NCBI GenBank assembly: GCA_902826485.1
Contig: CADEEZ010000020.1
Location: 1-35,549, forward strand
DNA: 35,549 nt
Source: an uncultured Gammaproteobacteria bacterium
GTDB lineage: Bacteria; Pseudomonadota; Gammaproteobacteria; Berkiellales; Berkiellaceae
Direction: 5' to 3'
Under the pieces are notes generated by a model that was not told the origin of the DNA, did no database searches, and saw only the letters and a list, made by a program, of their open reading frames with translations. Shown here one piece after another: positions 31,956 to 35,549 of this stretch (position 1 is the first letter of the stretch; each line of letters starts with the position of its first letter). A program made the translations under genes and the position numbers.

Positions 31956-33113
31956 TCAACCAAAAGAGACCACCGGCTGCTCAATCGTCTGATTCAACGT
32001 TGCGTTAATTTCTGGCACATAGGTACTAACTTGTTCATCTGCAGACTGAATATTATTGTGCTCAGTAATAACTTCTGAAGCGAAGTCCGCTTTGCCATCA
32101 GTTATCATTAATACTTCGTTTATATTAATGGGTTCAATCACTTCAATATGAGTATCATCCATCTTTGGCACAGCAATTTCTGCATTCTGAAGGTTAAGGG
32201 TATTTGCCAATTCAATATGGCCGTATTTTAACGCTAAATCAGCTGCTGTTTCGCCATCATGATTTTTATGTGTTAGATCAGCACCAGCTTCACTCAAAGC
32301 ATTAACAGCATGTTCATTACCATTGCTTGCAGCGATGCCTAAAGGTGTCCAACCATCTACTTCAGATACTGCATTAACATTAGCCCCGTTTGCGATTAAA
32401 AAGTCTATCACCTTGTTGTGTTTATCGTCGTTAAAACAAGTTGCTAACATTAAAGGGGTAAAATTTTTAAAATCGGAAAAATCAATGTTGGCACCGCTTT
32501 CTAGCAATAGGCTAATAATATTAATGTTGCCCTTTAAGACGCTTGTATGAATAGCGGTATGATTTGAACTGTCAAGCTGGTTAACGTTTGCGCCCAATTC
32601 AATAAGTTTTGAGGCAATGTCTAATTTTCCCTGTTCTGATGCCCTGTGTAAAAGGGTTGAATCAAAACCGTTGTTTGAAATATCTTTTGTATTAATTAAT
32701 TCGGGTTTGTATGTTAAAAGCCTTTCAAGAGAGGAAACATCATTCGCGTCAATGCTTTTTAGTACATATTCTGTGATGAGTTTTTTTCTATCATTTTCTG
32801 TACCCCAAGGTACCTCAGGTAAAGCAGCATTGTTTGCTAACAGAATACTCACGACAGGAACATGTTGGAATTGAAGCGCATGCTTTATGGGCGGAGCAAT
32901 ATCACCCCAAACTTGATTAATATTTGCTCCTTTTTCAATAAGGTAATTCATGATCTCAGGTTGATTATAATGTGCAGAAATCACTATCGGCCTAGCACTC
33001 GTATCAAAAAACCAGTAATAACCCGTATATTCGGGTGAATATCCTTCGACTTCGATTAAGTTTTTTACTGTTTCTAGATCACCTTGCTCGATAGCGAGAC
33101 TTAATTTATTCAT
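31956..33113 (-). CDS. Ankyrin-repeat protein 2
   Basis: The 385-aa protein starts at ATG 33113 (MNKLSLAIEQGDLETVKNL), with AGGAG six bases upstream; an in-frame TTG one codon earlier is less likely. Ankyrin cores include RPIVISAHYNQ, STLLHRASEQGK, TAIHTSVLKGN, TPLMLATCFND, TPLGIAASNGN and TAADLALKYGH. The middle segment (about 100-135) is less regular. The C-terminus has the tail shared with genes 3 and 4: PI.INEVL, then NATLNQTIEQP and a final SFG. There is no signal peptide. It belongs to a tandem array that probably arose by duplication of gene plus spacer. Confidence 0.85.
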   Translation of the reverse strand: MNKLSLAIEQGDLETVKNLIEVEGYSPEYTGYYWFFDTSARPIVISAHYNQPEIMNYLIEKGANINQVWGDIAPPIKHALQFQHVPVVSILLANNAALPEVPWGTENDRKKLITEYVLKSIDANDVSSLERLLTYKPELINTKDISNNGFDSTLLHRASEQGKLDIASKLIELGANVNQLDSSNHTAIHTSVLKGNINIISLLLESGANIDFSDFKNFTPLMLATCFNDDKHNKVIDFLIANGANVNAVSEVDGWTPLGIAASNGNEHAVNALSEAGADLTHKNHDGETAADLALKYGHIELANTLNLQNAEIAVPKMDDTHIEVIEPININEVLMITDGKADFASEVITEHNNIQSADEQVSTYVPEINATLNQTIEQPVVSFG

Positions 33114-33152
33114 CAAAAACTCCTGAGGAATTAAAAATTTTAAAAGAAACTT

Positions 33153-33181
33153 AACTTAATTTAACTTGGCTTTTATGTCAA
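33153..33181 (-). promoter_or_regulatory. Conserved promoter of ankyrin gene 2
   Basis: TTGACA (33181-33176 on the minus strand), 17 bp, TAAGTT (33158-33153); near-identical to the promoter of gene 1 across the spacer. Confidence 0.6.
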
Positions 33182-33233
33182 TATTTGTAACATAAAGAAT
33201 ATAGTTGAATTACTTTTTAATAGCACATGAAAA

Positions 33234-33321
33234 GGGACGCCACGGAGGGCGTCCCCTACAGTAAAGATGCGGTTTTTGTTAATTTTCTAGGTTCTGTAGG
33301 GGACGGCCTCCGTGCCGTCCC
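33234..33321. repeat. REPIN-like inverted hairpin pair 2
   Basis: Arms 33234-33260 and 33295-33321, same stems as pair 1 but with loops ACGGAG and CTCCGT. The inner spacer and left flank are nearly identical to those of pair 3, which points to duplication of the whole gene-spacer unit. Confidence 0.75.
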
Positions 33322-33348
33322 TTTTATATTGTATTTCGTCGTCGTTAA

Positions 33349-34467
33349 TTAACCAAAAACATGCTCTTGCTGCTCAAGTGTCGTGTTCATAGCAGGTATT
33401 TCACCTTTCACAAAATTATATTCGGGCTGAGTATAACCTGTCTGTAAGAAAGGGCTTTGGTGTTCAATAATAATATCTGAAGTAAAATACGTATTATTAG
33501 ATATTAATACTTCATTTATTTCTATAGGGTGTTGTTCAGGCGGTTGTGCACCGTGTGACGTTAGGATATTCACGACTTCAATATGGGCAAACTCGAAAGC
33601 GATATCTGCTGCAGTTTTGCCATCACTTGTTTTATGATTTAAATCAGCACCTGCATTTAATAATGTTTTTATAGCGTTGGCGTTGCCAGACGTTGCTGCA
33701 TATTCTAAAGCAGAAAAACCATACGCATCGATTTTGTTTATGTCTGCATCATGTTTAATTAATAACTCGAGCACCTTTTCATGTTTTTCATCTTTGAAAA
33801 AAGAGGCTGCCATTAAAGCGGTGCGATTTTCTGGACCAGTTTGGTCGACTAGGGCGCCGTTATCGAGCAATAATTCGACAATTTCTGGTTTTCCTTTGAA
33901 CACTGCGCGATGTAGGGCAGTAGTAATATGCAGGTTATCAACCAAATTGATATTTGCACCTAATGCTATCAATTTTGCAACCACTTCAGTTGCTCCATGG
34001 TCGCATGCTTTATCAAGCAAAGTCATTTTCGAAAAAGAAGAATAATTGAATTCGGTGCTATTGATATCTGCTTTGCTGCAAGTAAACAGCGTTTCAAATG
34101 CAAATACATCATCGGCTTCTATTGCTTTATTCATATATTTTTTGATTAGATAGGGTTTATTGAGCCATTCGGGCAAAACTAAATCATGTTTTAATAATTC
34201 AGCTACAACTTGTATGTAGCCTTTTTCATTGGCGATCACAATCGGAGAGTTATATATGGCTTCGTTTCCATTAATGTTAGCCCCTTTTTCTATCAGATAT
34301 TTCAAAATTTCCGGTTGGTTATGTTGAGCTGCAACTTTGATAGGCAAAGGGTATATATTTATTAACCCATAAAACCCTGCATAATTTGCCGAGTAGCCTT
34401 GAGCTTCAATTAAGTTCTTAACCGTTTCTAAATCGCCATTTTTGATTGCGTTATTTAAGATGCTCAT
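33349..34467 (-). CDS. Ankyrin-repeat protein 3
   Basis: The 372-aa protein has the same plan as gene 2: conserved start (MSILNNAIKNGDLETVKNL), two N-terminal repeats (LPIKVAAQHNQ, SPIVIANEKGY), an irregular stretch, then five repeats (TLLDKACDHGA, TALHRAVFKGK, TALMAASFFKD, SALEYAATSGN, TAADIAFEFAH). The tail carries PIEINEVL and ends NTTLEQQEHVFG, a diverged form of the tail in genes 2 and 4. GGAG lies six bases before the ATG. It is probably cytosolic or exported without a Sec signal; an effector role is inferred from family and context only. Confidence 0.85.
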   Translation of the reverse strand: MSILNNAIKNGDLETVKNLIEAQGYSANYAGFYGLINIYPLPIKVAAQHNQPEILKYLIEKGANINGNEAIYNSPIVIANEKGYIQVVAELLKHDLVLPEWLNKPYLIKKYMNKAIEADDVFAFETLFTCSKADINSTEFNYSSFSKMTLLDKACDHGATEVVAKLIALGANINLVDNLHITTALHRAVFKGKPEIVELLLDNGALVDQTGPENRTALMAASFFKDEKHEKVLELLIKHDADINKIDAYGFSALEYAATSGNANAIKTLLNAGADLNHKTSDGKTAADIAFEFAHIEVVNILTSHGAQPPEQHPIEINEVLISNNTYFTSDIIIEHQSPFLQTGYTQPEYNFVKGEIPAMNTTLEQQEHVFG

Positions 34468-34498
34468 GGGATTCTCCAGAAAAACTATAAAGGAGATT

Positions 34499-34527
34499 AA
34501 CTTAATAAAATTTGGCTAATGTGTCAA
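34499..34527 (-). promoter_or_regulatory. Conserved promoter of ankyrin gene 3
   Basis: TTGACA (34527-34522 on the minus strand), 17 bp, TAAGTT (34504-34499). The hexamers are unchanged while the spacer differs clearly from genes 1 and 2, which supports function. Confidence 0.6.
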
Positions 34528-34579
34528 TATTTCTAACAAAAAACCACTAGTTGAATTACTTTTTAATAGCACATGAATA

Positions 34580-34667
34580 GGGACGCCACGGAGGGCGTCC
34601 CCTACAGTAAAGATGGGGTTTTTGGTAATTTTCTAGGTTCTGTAGGGGACGGCCTCCGTGCCGTCCC
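34580..34667. repeat. REPIN-like inverted hairpin pair 3
   Basis: Arms 34580-34606 and 34641-34667, with the same arm sequences as pair 2. It lies between ankyrin genes 3 and 4. Confidence 0.75.
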
Positions 34668-34695
34668 TGTAATATCATAATGCCTTGGTCGTTAT

Positions 34696-35549
34696 TTAAC
34701 CAAAAGAGAGTTCTGGCTGCTCAATCGTCTGATTTAACGTTGCGTTAACTTCCGAAACATATGTATAAACTTGTTCATGTTCCAGCTGAGCATGATTAAT
34801 GTTAGAAAAGCTATGATTATTGTGGTCAATAACATCAGATGCAAAACTCCCCTTATCAGTGTTTAACGTTAATACTTCGTGTATTTTAATGGGTTCAATT
34901 AGGTCAACATTATTATCTTCGATATTTGGCTTAGTGCTTTCTAGACCGTGCAAAGCAAGTTTATTCACAATTTCAATATGGCCATTTGCTAAGGCGATAT
35001 CTGCTGCCGTGTAGCCGTCATTTGTTTTATGAGTGAGATCAGCACCGGCTTCAATTAATTTACTCACCGCATCTAAATTACCTTGTTTTGCAGCATGATC
35101 TAAAGCTGAATAACCATCATCATCTACTTTATTTACGTCGGCACCATTTTTGATTAATAACTCAACGATTTTTTGGTGTTTTTCGCTATTACAAAAAGCG
35201 GCTGCCATTAAAGGGGTAACATTTCTATGGCCTCCTACTAAATCAATTTGGGCGCCACTATCAAGTAGTAATGCGACGATTTTTTCATTGCCCATTCCTA
35301 TGCTGTAAAGAAGGGGGGTGACATTAAAGGCATCAGCCAGATTCACATTTGCGCCCATTTCAATCAATTTAGAGATGACTTCTAAGGGTTGAGCTTCAGA
35401 GCTTGTGGTTTTATGTAATAATGTCTGATCGAAAAAATCAGAATCAGGGCAATCTATATCTGCTTTAGTGTATGTTAAAAGCGCTTCAACAGCAGAAGGA
35501 TTATTAGACGCTATAGCAAAATCCATAAAGTAATTTATATTTAGATAAT
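34696..35549 (-). CDS. Ankyrin-repeat protein 4 (5' end outside the window)
   Basis: The frame stays open to the right edge. The first ATG in the window (35526) is internal: the residues before it (YLNINYF) align with the middle of gene 3 (YLIKKYM), so roughly 110-130 N-terminal residues should lie beyond the window. The visible part has ankyrin cores TLLHKTTSSEA, TPLLYSIGMGN, TPLMAAAFCNS, SALDHAAKQGN and TAADIALANGH. The tail has PIKIHEVL, then NATLNQTIEQP and SFG, nearly the same as gene 2. It is the fourth member of the array, which may continue. Confidence 0.82.
   Translation of the reverse strand, partial: YLNINYFMDFAIASNNPSAVEALLTYTKADIDCPDSDFFDQTLLHKTTSSEAQPLEVISKLIEMGANVNLADAFNVTPLLYSIGMGNEKIVALLLDSGAQIDLVGGHRNVTPLMAAAFCNSEKHQKIVELLIKNGADVNKVDDDGYSALDHAAKQGNLDAVSKLIEAGADLTHKTNDGYTAADIALANGHIEIVNKLALHGLESTKPNIEDNNVDLIEPIKIHEVLTLNTDKGSFASDVIDHNNHSFSNINHAQLEHEQVYTYVSEVNATLNQTIEQPELSFG

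Noticed and set aside
35504-35526. ATG 35526 as the true start of the fourth ankyrin gene
   Set aside because: The frame continues upstream to the window edge, and the upstream residues align with the interior of the paralogues.
1-35549. tRNA, rRNA, known riboswitch or complete insertion sequence
   Set aside because: I saw no T-arm consensus, rRNA signature or transposase-like protein in the spacers; faint structures cannot be excluded by eye.

Overview
The window looks like a chromosomal segment of an AT-rich gammaproteobacterium, probably host-associated. Two housekeeping blocks support the class: truA-accD-folC-dedD-cvpA-purF (the gammaproteobacterial order without dedA) and ppiB-lpxH / gltX-cysS, with lpxH indicating lipid A synthesis. 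A run of ankyrin-repeat genes and two eukaryote-like Ntn-hydrolase genes suggest a protist- or animal-associated lifestyle such as that of Legionellales. That placement is an inference; no rRNA or marker gene here settles the species.

Region 1 (1-12.9 kb) holds two cysteine-free, probably type I-secreted proteins. The first is a giant LapA-like retention-module adhesin of 3562 aa with an N-terminal di-alanine cleavage site, an unexpected helical segment, a degenerate repeat of about 350 aa, RTX motifs and a C-terminal secretion domain. It ends at a strong intrinsic terminator. A 559-aa protein follows, with the same MAVEK N-terminus and a similar C-terminal end. No transporter or LapD/LapG-type control gene is present. 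A 636-aa protein of unknown function comes next.

Region 2 (15.0-21.4 kb) is the compact housekeeping operon, with overlapping or abutting genes from accD through purF into a DUF455 ferritin-like gene.

Region 3 (21.4-25.6 kb) is accessory. Two closely related Ntn-hydrolase genes (C45/acid-ceramidase-like) flank a small insert. The insert contains a double-glycine-leader peptide gene broken by one base at a G6 tract, a strong RNA hairpin, a six-TM membrane protein and a palindromic element. An exact 24-bp direct repeat brackets the insert.

Region 4 (25.6-30.3 kb) has lpxH and ppiB on the minus strand and gltX-cysS on the plus strand. The long divergent spacer between them holds an imperfect direct repeat carrying DnaA-box-like sequences and an inverted-repeat element.

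Region 5 (30.3-35.5 kb) is a tandem array of four minus-strand ankyrin-repeat genes, the last cut by the window edge. Three visible upstream regions share a TTGACA-N17-TAAGTT promoter, and REPIN-like elements (GTAG head plus hairpin, in inverted pairs) separate the genes. Genes 2-4 share a C-terminal tail outside the ankyrin repeats, which could be a secretion signal.
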